A DNA stretch of 64,000 nt from Paenibacillus pectinilyticus (GCF_001700435.1 NZ_LYPC01000022.1:352087-416086); one strand, 5' to 3'. Positions 25,833 through 34,787 are shown, counted from the stretch's first letter. The notes: a model not told the origin generated them from the sequence alone. Program-made: numbers and translations.

Positions 25833-27182
25833 ATGGAAAAAATGCGGCATATGCACACTGACAACAAAAATAACAACAATAACACGAACAAGCTGTCCTG
25901 GTGGCAATTAGCTCTATTCGGGATTGGCTGCACCATAGGAACAGGCTTCTTCCTTGGCTCCAGCATCGCCATTCAGAAAAGTGGCTATGTGGTTATTTTT
26001 ATCTTTTTATTAGCGGCTATAGCCACCTTATTTGTTTATGAGGCTTTAGCACAGATGACGGCAGCCAACCCTGCTAAGGGGTCGTTTCGAAATTATGTTA
26101 GAGAAGCCTACGGCCGCTGGGCAGGATTTGGCGTGGGATGGTTGTATTGGTCCTCGGAAATGCTTATTTTAGGTAGTTCCTTAACAGCAATAGGGATTTT
26201 CACGCAATTCTGGTTTCCAAGCCTGCCACTCTGGTTGTTGACGGCTATCTACTCTCTCCTTGCTCTGCTTGTTGTGATTCTTGGCTCCAAAGGAATTAAC
26301 CAAACTGAAAATATATGCGCAATTGTAAAAATTGCAGCAGTGTTCCTTTTCATTGCAATCGCAGGGATTGCTTTCATCAAAGGAACCCATGGCATAAAAC
26401 CCATTCAGGACAGTGCTGCTCATTGGGTTGGATCAGGTTGGACAGGTGCATGGAAAGGGCTTTTGTATGCGTTTTACGCATTTAGCGGCATAGAGGTTAT
26501 GGGCTTCATGGCGATTCATTTACGTCATCCTGGGCAGGCACCGAAAGCTGGTAGACTGATGTTACTGACTATTACGGTGCTATATGTGACTGCTATTAGT
26601 CTAGCCCTTCTTTTTATAACCAAGGAAAATATGACACCTGATAAAAGTCCGCTGCTTCTCTCACTAGGCATTATGAGGCTGCCTATACTCGTGCACATGA
26701 TGAATGGCGTACTGATTATTGCTGGATTTTCTATCCTCGTTGCCTCGCTATACGGCGTATCAACGATGTTAGTTGCCTTAGCAGAAGGCGGTGATGCCCC
26801 GCCATGGCTGGCCGATAGGAAAGGCAAAAAGCAGTTACCTCTTTATGCACTAAGCGTGAATACAATAGGGCTATGCATTTCTATCGTCCTAGCGCTAGTG
26901 ATGCCGAGCCGAATCTTTGAACATTTGACCACAGCTGGAGGTCTAGTTCTGCTATATACGTGGCTGCTCATTGTAGCATCCTATCTCAAACAACTTCGCC
27001 CTGGAATTAGCGGACAACTAAAATCTTGGATCGCTATCCTACTTATTCTTGCAGCAGCAACAGGAACGCTCCTAGAGAAAACCGGTAGACCCGGGCTTTG
27101 GACTAGCCTTCTTATCGTTATGGTAATTATACTTATTACATTGTGGATGAAACATAAATCGGCACGACAAGAGCCAGCCTAA
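25833..27182 (+). CDS. APC-family amino acid permease
   Basis: Integral membrane transporter, 449 residues and about 12 transmembrane segments, of the amino acid-polyamine-organocation family. The first membrane helix holds the unwound substrate motif GIGCTIGTGFFLGSS, and helix 6 holds FYAFSGIEVMGFMAIHLRHPGQAPKAGR, which suggests an AnsP/GabP-like transporter. The N-terminus is short and rich in Asn and Lys (NKNNNNNTNK). The ATG at 25833 lies ten bases after GGAGG; a second ATG at 25842 is possible. It is transcribed alone and converges on the YqcI gene. The substrate is not predictable from the sequence alone. Confidence 0.88.
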   Translation: MEKMRHMHTDNKNNNNNTNKLSWWQLALFGIGCTIGTGFFLGSSIAIQKSGYVVIFIFLLAAIATLFVYEALAQMTAANPAKGSFRNYVREAYGRWAGFGVGWLYWSSEMLILGSSLTAIGIFTQFWFPSLPLWLLTAIYSLLALLVVILGSKGINQTENICAIVKIAAVFLFIAIAGIAFIKGTHGIKPIQDSAAHWVGSGWTGAWKGLLYAFYAFSGIEVMGFMAIHLRHPGQAPKAGRLMLLTITVLYVTAISLALLFITKENMTPDKSPLLLSLGIMRLPILVHMMNGVLIIAGFSILVASLYGVSTMLVALAEGGDAPPWLADRKGKKQLPLYALSVNTIGLCISIVLALVMPSRIFEHLTTAGGLVLLYTWLLIVASYLKQLRPGISGQLKSWIAILLILAAATGTLLEKTGRPGLWTSLLIVMVIILITLWMKHKSARQEPA

Positions 27183-27197
27183 CAAAATTCTATTTAT

Positions 27198-27971
27198 CTA
27201 TTTATGAAATAGCACGCCAACGGATTTTAGTTTGTTTTTCATAAACGTATAGGGGCATTTCGAAGGGGTACTTTCATCATCACGTAAGAAATACTGTTTC
27301 CATTCCTGGTTATCTTCTTGTCCGTACCATTTGAGTGAAGGATGTGCGGGGATACCGTCGTATGCCTCTAATTTCTGGCGAATCCGTTTCTTCATATTAC
27401 GTCCGAAAGGGGTAGAATCATTAATTTCTTCAAACACCCATCTGGGTTGGAAGGCAATGAGAAAATGTGGAAACCTCCGGCTCTTCCTGACTTCATGTGC
27501 AGGTGTTCCGCAAAAGGAGAAATACGGATGACCATCACAACAAAACTCCCAAGAATGGTGCGATGGATCCTTTGAAATATGTGGTGGCCATGGTACGTCA
27601 TCTTTGGCAATGACTCTGGTAAGAACAGACCAAAAGAGCTGCTCATAGTCTTCTACAGAGAAGCTCTTAAGCATGTCTTCCGGTGTGTGGAAAAAGATAA
27701 CGAGCGAGGCGAATTTCCCTGTTTCGCGTGAGCACTGACCATACGCCTGCAGGAGCTGGATGGCGTCAAGAACAGCATGTTCGGATCTTGGATCCGCAGC
27801 AAAGCCAAAACGCAGGTTATTGGTAAGGAAGCCTTGCCGACCGGGTATACAAGGATACGTATTTTCTGGATCTGCGATCATGGCACCGAATTGACGGAAA
27901 GCATCTTGCTGCCATGCGGCAAGGGTAGTCATATGTGTATCAAGCCAGTCTTTGGCATAGAGATCAGCCAT
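27198..27971 (-). CDS. YqcI/YcgG family protein
   Basis: Soluble protein of 257 residues, a size and layout that fit the YqcI/YcgG family. Landmarks are YPCIPGRQGFLTNNLRFGFAADPRSE (about 38-63), HHSWEFCCDGHPYFSFCGTPAHEVRKSRRFPHFLIAFQPRWVFEE in the centre and YGQEDNQEWKQYFLRDD near the end. Members are often annotated only by this family name; no reaction has been fixed that I know of, although the conserved Cys and His suggest a redox or metal site. GGAGG precedes the ATG with suitable spacing. It converges with the amino acid permease gene. Confidence 0.8.
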   Translation of the reverse strand: MADLYAKDWLDTHMTTLAAWQQDAFRQFGAMIADPENTYPCIPGRQGFLTNNLRFGFAADPRSEHAVLDAIQLLQAYGQCSRETGKFASLVIFFHTPEDMLKSFSVEDYEQLFWSVLTRVIAKDDVPWPPHISKDPSHHSWEFCCDGHPYFSFCGTPAHEVRKSRRFPHFLIAFQPRWVFEEINDSTPFGRNMKKRIRQKLEAYDGIPAHPSLKWYGQEDNQEWKQYFLRDDESTPSKCPYTFMKNKLKSVGVLFHK

Positions 27972-28072
27972 GTTGTATTAACCTCCTTCGAGAGTACGAA
28001 ACATACTATGCGAAGGAGAATAGATGGGTGAGTATCTCGGTTAAGAGCTGTACTTCATGGTACAACCTCTGG

Positions 28073-28699
28073 CTAGCCAGTCAATTGCTTATAAGCTTGA
28101 TAGCCAAAGTAAATGCCAAAACCAATCATAGAGAGGCCAGCTGCTGCAGAAATCACTTGCAGCGTCATGCGATTTCCGAACTTGTGAAAGGAACTGGCGA
28201 GCGCAGCCATGGCCACATCCCACAGCAGGATGCCTGCAAAGATACCTGAGCTATGCCAAAGCACTTGGGTAAGGCCATAATTTTGCACACTTTCAGCTAA
28301 AATAGAACCGTAAATGCCGAGCCAAAATAAGATATTTAGTGGGTTGGTAAGTGCCATAATAAAACCGGAACGGAAAGAACTTACGCTGGAATGCCCCCCT
28401 AGAGGATTAGATCCCTGAGTCATTTTCACGTTTTTTAACGAATCGATGCCCGTATAGATAAGCACAAAACAGCCAAATAACCAAAGAAATGTTTTCATAA
28501 ACGGGGTGGTCAAGAAATGAGCTAAACCAAAATAAATGAGCAGCATATATAACAAATCGGCACACATCGCGCCCAAACCGATCAACCACGCTTGCGTAAA
28601 GCCAAATCTGGCTCCCTTGTCGAGTTGAGCAGCATTAATAGGACCGATGGGTGCCGACAGCGAAATGCCAAGAAACAGATAGGTGACAAAAGCATGCAT
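28073..28699 (-). CDS. LysE-family amino acid exporter
   Basis: Membrane exporter of the LysE/RhtB superfamily, 208 residues and six predicted transmembrane segments. The first helix carries GISLSAPIGPINAAQLDKGARFGF, the family's G-rich substrate motif, and the fourth the paired NPLNILFWLGIYGS. The likely cargo is an amino acid or similar compound. A perfect 20-bp palindrome at 28721-28740 lies 22 bases before the start, which would suit repression. The gene lies downstream of the DUF1989 gene on the same strand, with 69 bases between them. Confidence 0.88.
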   Translation of the reverse strand: MHAFVTYLFLGISLSAPIGPINAAQLDKGARFGFTQAWLIGLGAMCADLLYMLLIYFGLAHFLTTPFMKTFLWLFGCFVLIYTGIDSLKNVKMTQGSNPLGGHSSVSSFRSGFIMALTNPLNILFWLGIYGSILAESVQNYGLTQVLWHSSGIFAGILLWDVAMAALASSFHKFGNRMTLQVISAAAGLSMIGFGIYFGYQAYKQLTG

Positions 28700-28720
28700 A
28701 ACCTAACCCCCTGACTATCA

Positions 28721-28740
28721 AATAACTTGTACAAGTTATT
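28721..28740. promoter_or_regulatory. Perfect 20-bp palindrome upstream of lysE-like gene
   Basis: AATAACTTGTACAAGTTATT is its own reverse complement. A further imperfect pair, CTGAC (28711-28715) and GTCAG (28745-28749), flanks it. There is no T run, so an operator is more likely than a terminator. Confidence 0.6.
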
Positions 28741-28768
28741 GTATGTCAGGTACTAGTTCATTAGAAGA

Positions 28769-29359
28769 TCAGATAATATCAACACAAATAGGTGTACATT
28801 TGTACCCATTGCAGAGACTTTCCTCGCACGGACAAGCAGAGATCGCCACAACTAAATCCATTTCTGCACGTAGCTCAATGTAATCCCCCGCTTGAGATAA
28901 AGGCTTCTCTATCCGGATTTGTCCAGAAGCCTCTATGATCGTGTTCATGAATAGATTAAAGGGATAATGCTGATCTGGGGCGGGAATTTGAAATTGTGCC
29001 AGTGCTTCATTTAAATTCGTATAGCAGCTGGTATGGTCTCGCTTATTGTACAGCACCTCATACATTTCAGGCCGACAGGCAGAGTTAATAAAGTCGTGTT
29101 GTCCTACCGTATCTCTAATAATCGTGAGCATAGGCGTATATTTATTGGAGTAAATGATATCGCCAGGCTTGACTTTCATTGCATGTAAAGCATCCATCGT
29201 CACACTGGGGTCAAGTCGCTCACTGATATCATCTGCTCGATAAGCCACGAAGTCGGCAATTTGTTCTCCCTCTACATCCGTTACCCGGATCACTTGTCCC
29301 TTCTTGAGTTGGAGACTGAGACCCTCTGTAGCCGGGATTTGCCAATGCTGTTTACTCAT
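28769..29359 (-). CDS. DUF1989 / urea carboxylase-associated family protein
   Basis: Soluble protein of 196 residues. The fold starts with KKGQVIRVTDVEGEQIADFVAYRADDISERLDPSVT, and the C-terminus has a dense cysteine motif, CPCEESLCNGYKCTPICV, that probably binds metal. The family includes proteins encoded beside urea or guanidine carboxylases, but none of those is nearby, so that role is not supported here. The next gene on the strand is a LysE-type exporter, which may point to an amino-compound stress function. AGGAGG precedes the ATG. Confidence 0.78.
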   Translation of the reverse strand: MSKQHWQIPATEGLSLQLKKGQVIRVTDVEGEQIADFVAYRADDISERLDPSVTMDALHAMKVKPGDIIYSNKYTPMLTIIRDTVGQHDFINSACRPEMYEVLYNKRDHTSCYTNLNEALAQFQIPAPDQHYPFNLFMNTIIEASGQIRIEKPLSQAGDYIELRAEMDLVVAISACPCEESLCNGYKCTPICVDII

Positions 29360-29402
29360 TCACGTCCTCCTAAAGTTAGGTAAGTTTCCCTTACAGTATG
29401 GC

Positions 29403-29455
29403 TTAGCGCATGTGGATTTATGATAAAAATACTGGACAGTTCATGCGCTGCTAAA
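29403..29455. repeat. Inverted repeat upstream of the DUF1989 gene
   Basis: AGCGCATG (29405-29412) and CATGCGCT (29442-29449) are exact inverted arms about 29 bases apart, with TTA/TAA extending the match outward. It lies 45-90 bases before the start codon and could be an operator pair or a leader hairpin. Confidence 0.4.
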
Positions 29456-29456
29456 C

Positions 29457-29492
29457 TAAAAAGCCCAATCTCACTAGGAGATTAGGCTTATT
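29457..29492 (-). terminator. Terminator after the TIM-barrel isomerase gene
   Basis: On the minus strand AAGCCTAATCTC pairs with GAGATTGGGCTT and runs into TTTAG. Confidence 0.8.
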
Positions 29493-29544
29493 ATTAGCTT
29501 AAGAAGTCTGCGACATTTTGGATCGTGTCCTTTGGCTATTTCAC

Positions 29545-30378
29545 TTATTTGGTACAATACGGCTCTACAATTCTTCGCACTCGCGCAATCCCTTCCCACA
29601 TATCGCCGGGTCCATCATACACGAGTGTTAGCGGCCCTTCATAGCGAGCCTCTTTGACAATGTCTAGACAACGGATAAACTCGGCTTCATCAGGTATTCC
29701 CTCTGCATTCGTTTGCGCTTTGGCGTGAACCGACTCACTATAAGGTAGCGTCCTAACCAGCTCGTCGAATTTACCGGCTCCCTTGAAATTTCCGAAATCG
29801 GAAGTAAATCCGAGTTGCTCACCGACACCCTCTAATAAAGAGAGACAATTATCAGCCGTTGAGGATAAGGATTTGAAATTCTCTGTAATCACGCGGACTC
29901 CTTGCGTCGAACCATATTGCGCTAGTTCACGCAGTGCATTTGTCGATCGTACCAAAGCAGCCTGCACTGCTGGATCTGCCTCGCCTGCAATGACACGTAC
30001 ACGTTCTGCGCCAACAGCAGCCGCGATATCGATCCAACCTTTGATCCAAGTAATATCGGACTGTCTCCTCGTCTCATCAGAACTGGAAATATCGCCATAC
30101 TCCAGCAAAAGCGTATAAAAGCGCAGCTTGGCTTCAGCAAATGCGTTCTTCAAGGAAGATAAATACGTTGCACTCGTTTCAGGGAAATGGAAATGACACA
30201 CTTCCAGTGAAGTAAACCCCTTCTTTGCTAATACCGCAGGGAGTTCCAGCAGGGATAGCAGCTCTGGCTGCTCTTGGGCATCGGTAAATTGGGTACGTGT
30301 GTTATCATCCCAGCGCGTCCAACGCAAAGGACCCAGATTCCGATGTAAACTCCAGCTCGTCAATGATAAGTAAGGCAT
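29545..30378 (-). CDS. Sugar phosphate isomerase/epimerase (xylose isomerase-like TIM barrel)
   Basis: Soluble AP endonuclease 2/xylose isomerase-type TIM barrel of about 277 residues. Barrel landmarks are MPYLSLTSWSLHRNLGPLRW at the start, FTSLEVCHFHFPE (strand 2 with paired His), ERVRVIAGEADPA, VITENFKSL (metal-binding Glu), GFTSDFGNFKGAGK (Asp) and ESVHAKAQ (His). These are the usual divalent metal ligands of sugar epimerases. The ATG at 30378 gives the natural N-terminus; the TTG at 30411 would add 11 basic residues without a ribosome binding site. It is transcribed alone; the substrate is unknown. Confidence 0.82.
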   Translation of the reverse strand: MPYLSLTSWSLHRNLGPLRWTRWDDNTRTQFTDAQEQPELLSLLELPAVLAKKGFTSLEVCHFHFPETSATYLSSLKNAFAEAKLRFYTLLLEYGDISSSDETRRQSDITWIKGWIDIAAAVGAERVRVIAGEADPAVQAALVRSTNALRELAQYGSTQGVRVITENFKSLSSTADNCLSLLEGVGEQLGFTSDFGNFKGAGKFDELVRTLPYSESVHAKAQTNAEGIPDEAEFIRCLDIVKEARYEGPLTLVYDGPGDMWEGIARVRRIVEPYCTK

Positions 30379-30483
30379 AGCTCCAACCCTTTCATTCTTT
30401 CGTTTGGACAAAGTGTATCAAAGCCATCTGGGAATCACCATATTCGAATGTGCAGTTAGATCTCTTATTGTGCTATTTTTGTG

Positions 30484-30514
30484 TAAAAAAAACAGGCCAT
30501 CGTTAGATGCCTGC
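30484..30514 (-). terminator. Terminator after the SRPBCC-family gene
   Basis: On the minus strand GCAGGCATC pairs imperfectly with GATGGCCTG and is followed by eight Ts. Confidence 0.8.
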
Positions 30515-30523
30515 TCTTCGTCT

Positions 30524-31012
30524 CTATTTCATTCTCTCCAAAAGCTCCGCCAACCGCTCATAGGAATCTTGTATGCCTTGCTCCATCCCTGAATGCAGCA
30601 TCCCATCTCGGTCTGCGACTGATTGGAAGACAGATTCCATACGCAGCCTAGTTTGCCCGCCTGTAAGCTCCTCAAAGCTGGCCGTTTCGAGCACCACATG
30701 CCCTTTCTCAGGCAAACCCTCAAATTCAAACGTTTGAATAATCCGCTCCGGCACGGTTACTTCATGATATACGCCGCGAAACGCGTATTCGTTACCTTGA
30801 CTGTCAGCATGGATATAACGCCAGTTACCGCCGCTTCTAGGCTCAAATGTCTCCAGTTTCATAGTTAACGCACGCGGCCCAAGCCATTGTACGATCAGGT
30901 CCGCCACTGTAAACGCTTTAAACACCAACTCTCGCGGCGCATCGAATACACGTGTCACACAAATCTGTTGCCCTTGCGGTTCATACGTAAGTACCGCTTC
31001 ATGTTTGATCAC
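30524..31012 (-). CDS. SRPBCC (AHSA1-like) domain protein
   Basis: Small soluble protein of 162 residues with the START-like helix-grip fold of the AHSA1 group. It contains ICVTRVFDAPRELVFKAFTVADLIVQWLGP at the N-terminus and GGNWRYIHADSQGNEYAFRGVYHEVTVPERIIQTFEFEG in the middle, which together are diagnostic. Members bind hydrophobic ligands or act as stress co-factors; no enzymatic role can be assigned. It begins at a GTG with a weak ribosome binding site (AAAGGATG about 12 bases away). It is not obviously linked to neighbours. Confidence 0.88.
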   Translation of the reverse strand: MIKHEAVLTYEPQGQQICVTRVFDAPRELVFKAFTVADLIVQWLGPRALTMKLETFEPRSGGNWRYIHADSQGNEYAFRGVYHEVTVPERIIQTFEFEGLPEKGHVVLETASFEELTGGQTRLRMESVFQSVADRDGMLHSGMEQGIQDSYERLAELLERMK

Positions 31013-31070
31013 CCATCAGCACATCCTTTCAATTCGTAAACATTCCCCAGTTCCCGAACAAACCAAGGTT

Positions 31071-31952
31071 CTAGCTCCGACAAACTAGCTTCTCTAGTTG
31101 GACCGCAGTTCCTTTTAGCTCAGGCTCATTCTCCAAGAAATGAAGGATCGCACGAAGTAATACCATTTTGGGAGACTCCAAGGCTAACTCAGATTGAAGG
31201 ATTTGAATCGCTTCCTGCAGCTCTGTTCTACGGTGGTTTGCACAAGGGAGCTCTTTCACACTTGAGCTTAATTGAGCTAGCAAAGTCTCGATTTGCTCAT
31301 GTTTAGGCTGAAACAAATTCATACAACTGGCATCCATATACATCGCCATCATATCTGTTCGAAGAATCGGCTTCGGATTTTTGCGAATAACATTCTCAGC
31401 CATTTCCTCATAACGATCCACCATATATTCCGAAATCTCGCGAATATTTAAGGGCGCATTCTCAAAGACTAAGAGAAATAGATATTCATGCATGATGCCT
31501 GCGTACATTACGATAAGATCCCAGACATGCGGCTCAACCGCTTCACCAAATCTACGAATAACGCCTTCTTTACTCATTGTTAGTAGATTTGCCCTTAATT
31601 GCAATAAAAATTCCGTAATTTTCCCTTCGGTTGCATTGACTTCAAGAATATCTTTCATGATGAACTTATTCTGGACGAAGAAATTCAATTGGCTTTCTGT
31701 CTCACGAATGAATATTTCTTGCAAGGAAAGATCAGGATTCGCTCTTATTTCAGCGATGTCTGCTAATAGTTGGTTCTGCTTGGCTAAGTGTACTTCAATA
31801 AATAAGTCTTCTTTCGAAGGGAAAAATTTATACAGAGAGCCTTTTGCTATGCCGCAATCATCGGCAATATCTTGAATCGAGGTCGCGACGTACCCTTTTT
31901 CCGAAAAAAAACGGACCGTGGAATCCATGATTCGCTGCTTCACAATACTCAA
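31071..31952 (-). CDS. TetR/AcrR-family regulator of the divergent efflux gene
   Basis: Repressor of about 293 residues, unusually long for TetR proteins (normally about 200). The N-terminal helix-turn-helix reads RFFSEKGYVATSIQDIADDCGIAKGSLYKFFPSKEDLF. The C-terminal ligand domain is extended by about 90 residues of helical sequence. It is divergent from the DHA2 efflux gene, so it probably represses that gene and itself. I place the start at the TTG at 31952, with GGAGAGG eight bases upstream; the TTG at 31970 overlaps that site. A candidate operator is in the shared region at 32016-32051. Confidence 0.88.
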   Translation of the reverse strand: MSIVKQRIMDSTVRFFSEKGYVATSIQDIADDCGIAKGSLYKFFPSKEDLFIEVHLAKQNQLLADIAEIRANPDLSLQEIFIRETESQLNFFVQNKFIMKDILEVNATEGKITEFLLQLRANLLTMSKEGVIRRFGEAVEPHVWDLIVMYAGIMHEYLFLLVFENAPLNIREISEYMVDRYEEMAENVIRKNPKPILRTDMMAMYMDASCMNLFQPKHEQIETLLAQLSSSVKELPCANHRRTELQEAIQILQSELALESPKMVLLRAILHFLENEPELKGTAVQLEKLVCRS

Positions 31953-32015
31953 TGCCGTTCCTCTCCTCAAATTTAGGATTGACTTTCACAGAAAATCGAG
32001 TAGTATATAGAAATG

Positions 32016-32051
32016 TTGACCCACTAGTTTTAATAAAAACCGATGAGTCAA
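32016..32051. promoter_or_regulatory. Candidate TetR operator in the divergent efflux promoter region
   Basis: TTGACCCACTAGTTTT is followed after seven bases by a partly matching inverted copy ending in GATGAGTCAA. The outer TTGAC/GTCAA arms are exact; the inner parts have mismatches. A TTGACT-type -35 element is at 31993 or nearby upstream. Confidence 0.45.
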
Positions 32052-32104
32052 ATATAGCTGTTATCAGCATAGACGTCAAGATTAGATAAAGGAGGAACAC
32101 ACGC

Positions 32105-33601
32105 ATGTCTGCAACATCTACGGCAAGTCAAGCTGCTTCGCCAGCAGAGTTTTCAATCAAAACGATTATCGCGCCACTTCTTGCGGTTATTATCGGGATG
32201 ATTATGGTTATTCTCGACAGCACGGTCATTAACGTCGCGGTGCCTAATTTACAGGAGTATTTTAACAGTTCTTTGAAGACGATTCAATGGACAATTACTG
32301 GCTATACCCTTGCTCTCGCAGCGGTAATTCCTTTGGCGGGTTGGGTGACGGATAAATTCGGTGCGAAACGCATCTTTCTGATCACCATTTTCCTATTCAC
32401 CGTCGGATCTGTCCTATGTGCCATCGCACAAACACCAGGTCAACTTATTCTCTATCGCGTCATTCAAGGTGTAGGTGGCGGTATGGTCTCCCCCATTGGG
32501 ATGGCTATGATCTTCAAGTTAGCTCCTCCAGAGAAAAGAGGCTCTGTTATGGGAATGCTAGGTATTCCTATGCTTCTTGCTCCAGCAGTTGGCCCTATCC
32601 TATCTGGTTGGTTGATTGGTATCGCAACATGGCATTGGATCTTCCTGATTAATCTACCAATCGGGATTGCTGCGATTATCGTCGGAATTAAATTTCTACC
32701 GAAATTCGAAAGCAATAAAGCGCCAAAGCTAGATATCCTCGGTATGATCCTTGCCCCTATTGCCTTCTCGATGTTAGCCTACGGCGTAACAGAAGGTGCT
32801 GTCAAATGGACTTCCACGGGTGCCTTAACGGGATTGATCGTTGGCGGCGTTGCACTTATTCTCTTCATTATTGTAGAGCTTCGACATGATCAACCGCTTC
32901 TTGAGCTTCGAGTGTTCAAATCTTCTGATTTTACACGCGGTGTTTTGCTCACTTGGTTAATGCAAATTGCCCTGTTCGGTCCTATGTTATTAGTTCCTCT
33001 TTATTTGCAAAACATTTTACATCATACCGCTTTAGAAAGTGGTGTCATTTCACTTCCGATGGCAATCGGATCAATGATCTTCCTTCCTATCGGTGGTGTC
33101 TTATTTGATAAAATCGGTGCTCGTCCGCTTACCTTTGTCGGCTTATCCATCATTGGTGTTGCGTTGTTTATATTAGCAGGCATTTCGCTAGAGACAAAGA
33201 TTCTAACGATTCTTATTTCACTTTTCTTAATGGGCATGGGCATGGGTTTATCCATGATGGCTTTGAATACGCACGTACTGAACTCAGCTCCTCGTCGCCT
33301 AGTTAGCCGCGTCACTCCACTAACGACAGCCACACAACAAGTCGTGACTTCGTTCGCTGTTGCAGGGATTACTGGTTACTTAACATCACGTATCAGCACG
33401 CATATGGCTGAAGGCGGAACCGATGCCAACCCGCTGGTAGGTGCAGCCTCTGCATTTGGCGATACGTTCTTAATCACAGCATGGATCGCAGTTGCCGGCA
33501 TTCTATTCTCCTTAATTCTTCGTAAACCTCGCATCAAGCCAGGTGATGAGTTAGAAGAAGGCGAAGACAAACCCGATGTATCCATGATGATGGGACATTA
33601 A
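32105..33601 (+). CDS. DHA2-family (EmrB/QacA-like) MFS drug efflux transporter
   Basis: Integral membrane drug/proton antiporter of 498 residues and about 14 transmembrane segments. Motif D1 DSTVINVAVPNLQEYF lies in helix 1, motif A-like GWVTDKFGAKRIF between helices 2 and 3, the helix 4 arginine motif ILYRVIQGVGGGMVSPIG, and motif C GIPMLLAPAVGPILSGWL in helix 5. These are hallmarks of EmrB/QacA. AAAGGAGG precedes the ATG. Its control by the divergent TetR protein is a standard arrangement. A terminator shared with the convergent MFS gene follows. Confidence 0.93.
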   Translation: MSATSTASQAASPAEFSIKTIIAPLLAVIIGMIMVILDSTVINVAVPNLQEYFNSSLKTIQWTITGYTLALAAVIPLAGWVTDKFGAKRIFLITIFLFTVGSVLCAIAQTPGQLILYRVIQGVGGGMVSPIGMAMIFKLAPPEKRGSVMGMLGIPMLLAPAVGPILSGWLIGIATWHWIFLINLPIGIAAIIVGIKFLPKFESNKAPKLDILGMILAPIAFSMLAYGVTEGAVKWTSTGALTGLIVGGVALILFIIVELRHDQPLLELRVFKSSDFTRGVLLTWLMQIALFGPMLLVPLYLQNILHHTALESGVISLPMAIGSMIFLPIGGVLFDKIGARPLTFVGLSIIGVALFILAGISLETKILTILISLFLMGMGMGLSMMALNTHVLNSAPRRLVSRVTPLTTATQQVVTSFAVAGITGYLTSRISTHMAEGGTDANPLVGAASAFGDTFLITAWIAVAGILFSLILRKPRIKPGDELEEGEDKPDVSMMMGH

Positions 33602-33607
33602 TAAAGA

Positions 33608-33654
33608 AGACCATTTCCCCCGGCTAGCCCGAAGGAGATGGTCTTTTGTTTTGA
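33608..33654. terminator. Terminator between convergent MFS genes
   Basis: AAGACCATTTC pairs with GAGATGGTCTT, followed by TTGTTTT; the A-rich 5' flank makes it usable in both directions. Confidence 0.8.
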
Positions 33655-34787
33655 GAATCACGCCGCAACCAAATAAAGAGTCCAAATACAACTACACACA
33701 AAAAAGTAACGTACGAACTGTACAGGAACACTTGCCGCATGCCATAAGCTGCGCTCATAATGCCTCCAATGAAGCTGCCGATAATACGAGCGGCTCCTAG
33801 ACTGAGCAAGCCATTCAGCGTTTGGCCGCTGGCCTTCCATTCTGGAGGTACTTCACGATTAATGAAGGTAGCTAAGGTGACGGACAGGACGATAAAGATA
33901 AGTCCATGCAACAATTGCACCGGCAGCAGCCAATGCGGATTATCAATCTGAGAGAATAAGAACCAGCGCAACGTTGAAGCTAGCGCAGCAATAATCAATA
34001 ACATGGAGATTGAGATCCGTTTGAATATTTTAGCCGAAAATAATAAAAATGGCAGCTCGCTAAGGGATGAGATCACCATTGACCAGCCTAAAAGAACACT
34101 ATCCCCGCCCATTTCCTTAAAGTAAATCGGAAAAAAGGCATAATAATAACCTAACGTAATTTGAATGACAAAATTAATACTTAGGTATAACATGAGCTTG
34201 CGATTCCGAAATAACTCTCGAAACTTCTTTTCCATCACATTCGTTACACGCCCTGCCGCAGGCGGAAAACGCCAAAGACAGATCAACGCGGCAACCATGG
34301 CCCCAGCATAAACAGGAAACATCGAGTGAATGTGCGACTTTGCTACGATGCCAAATACGAGTGACATGATCGCAAAGCCCACGGTTCCGCCGAGCCTGAT
34401 ATGCCCGAAGTTCCAAGTCGGGCGCCGATCGATCTCTTCCAATGTGATCGCATCACTTAACGCAAAGATGGAAGTTTGGAAGAAAGTGAATAAACAGATA
34501 ACCACAAGCACAAAAGCAAACTGCTGGGACAGCGGGAAAAACAAAATGGAAATGCCGCTTCCGATGACGAGAACGCGAAGCACGCGATTTTTCGATTTGG
34601 CACGATCCCCGAATGCACCCCAAATGGGTTGGCCAAACATCGCAATTAAAGGTCCAAGACTTAATAATAAGCCAATCTGTTCTTGCGAAAATTTAACGCT
34701 GTTTAAGTAAACCGGCATAAATGTCCCATATACCGCGTTCCCCATGTAAATCAAGACGTAGAATAGAATAAACGCTGTTAGTTTCGT
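33624..34787 (-). CDS. MFS transporter (LacY-like MFS_1 family), apparent ACG start
   Basis: Integral membrane transporter with about 12 helices; 376 residues from the first usual start codon (a TTG at 34754). Motif A-like GQPIWGAFGDRAKSKNRVLR is in the loop after helix 2. The homologous reading frame continues upstream as TKLTAFILFYVL, completing helix 1, back to an in-frame stop 18 bases beyond the ACG. No ATG, GTG or TTG occurs there, yet AAGGGG (34794-34799) lies exactly six bases before the ACG at 34785-34787. The gene therefore starts at ACG or lost its ATG by one base change. Starting at the TTG would cut helix 1. The substrate is unknown. Confidence 0.78.
   Translation of the reverse strand, partial: TKLTAFILFYVLIYMGNAVYGTFMPVYLNSVKFSQEQIGLLLSLGPLIAMFGQPIWGAFGDRAKSKNRVLRVLVIGSGISILFFPLSQQFAFVLVVICLFTFFQTSIFALSDAITLEEIDRRPTWNFGHIRLGGTVGFAIMSLVFGIVAKSHIHSMFPVYAGAMVAALICLWRFPPAAGRVTNVMEKKFRELFRNRKLMLYLSINFVIQITLGYYYAFFPIYFKEMGGDSVLLGWSMVISSLSELPFLLFSAKIFKRISISMLLIIAALASTLRWFLFSQIDNPHWLLPVQLLHGLIFIVLSVTLATFINREVPPEWKASGQTLNGLLSLGAARIIGSFIGGIMSAAYGMRQVFLYSSYVTFLCVVVFGLFIWLRRDSQNKRPSPSG

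Noticed and set aside
29360-29545. Guanidine riboswitch before the DUF1989 gene
   Set aside because: The family is often controlled this way, but the conserved riboswitch core sequences are absent and the region is too short.
30908-30921. cre-like TGTAAACGCTTTAA
   Set aside because: It lies inside the SRPBCC coding sequence, encoding the conserved VFKAFT segment, and has a poor 3' end; likely chance.
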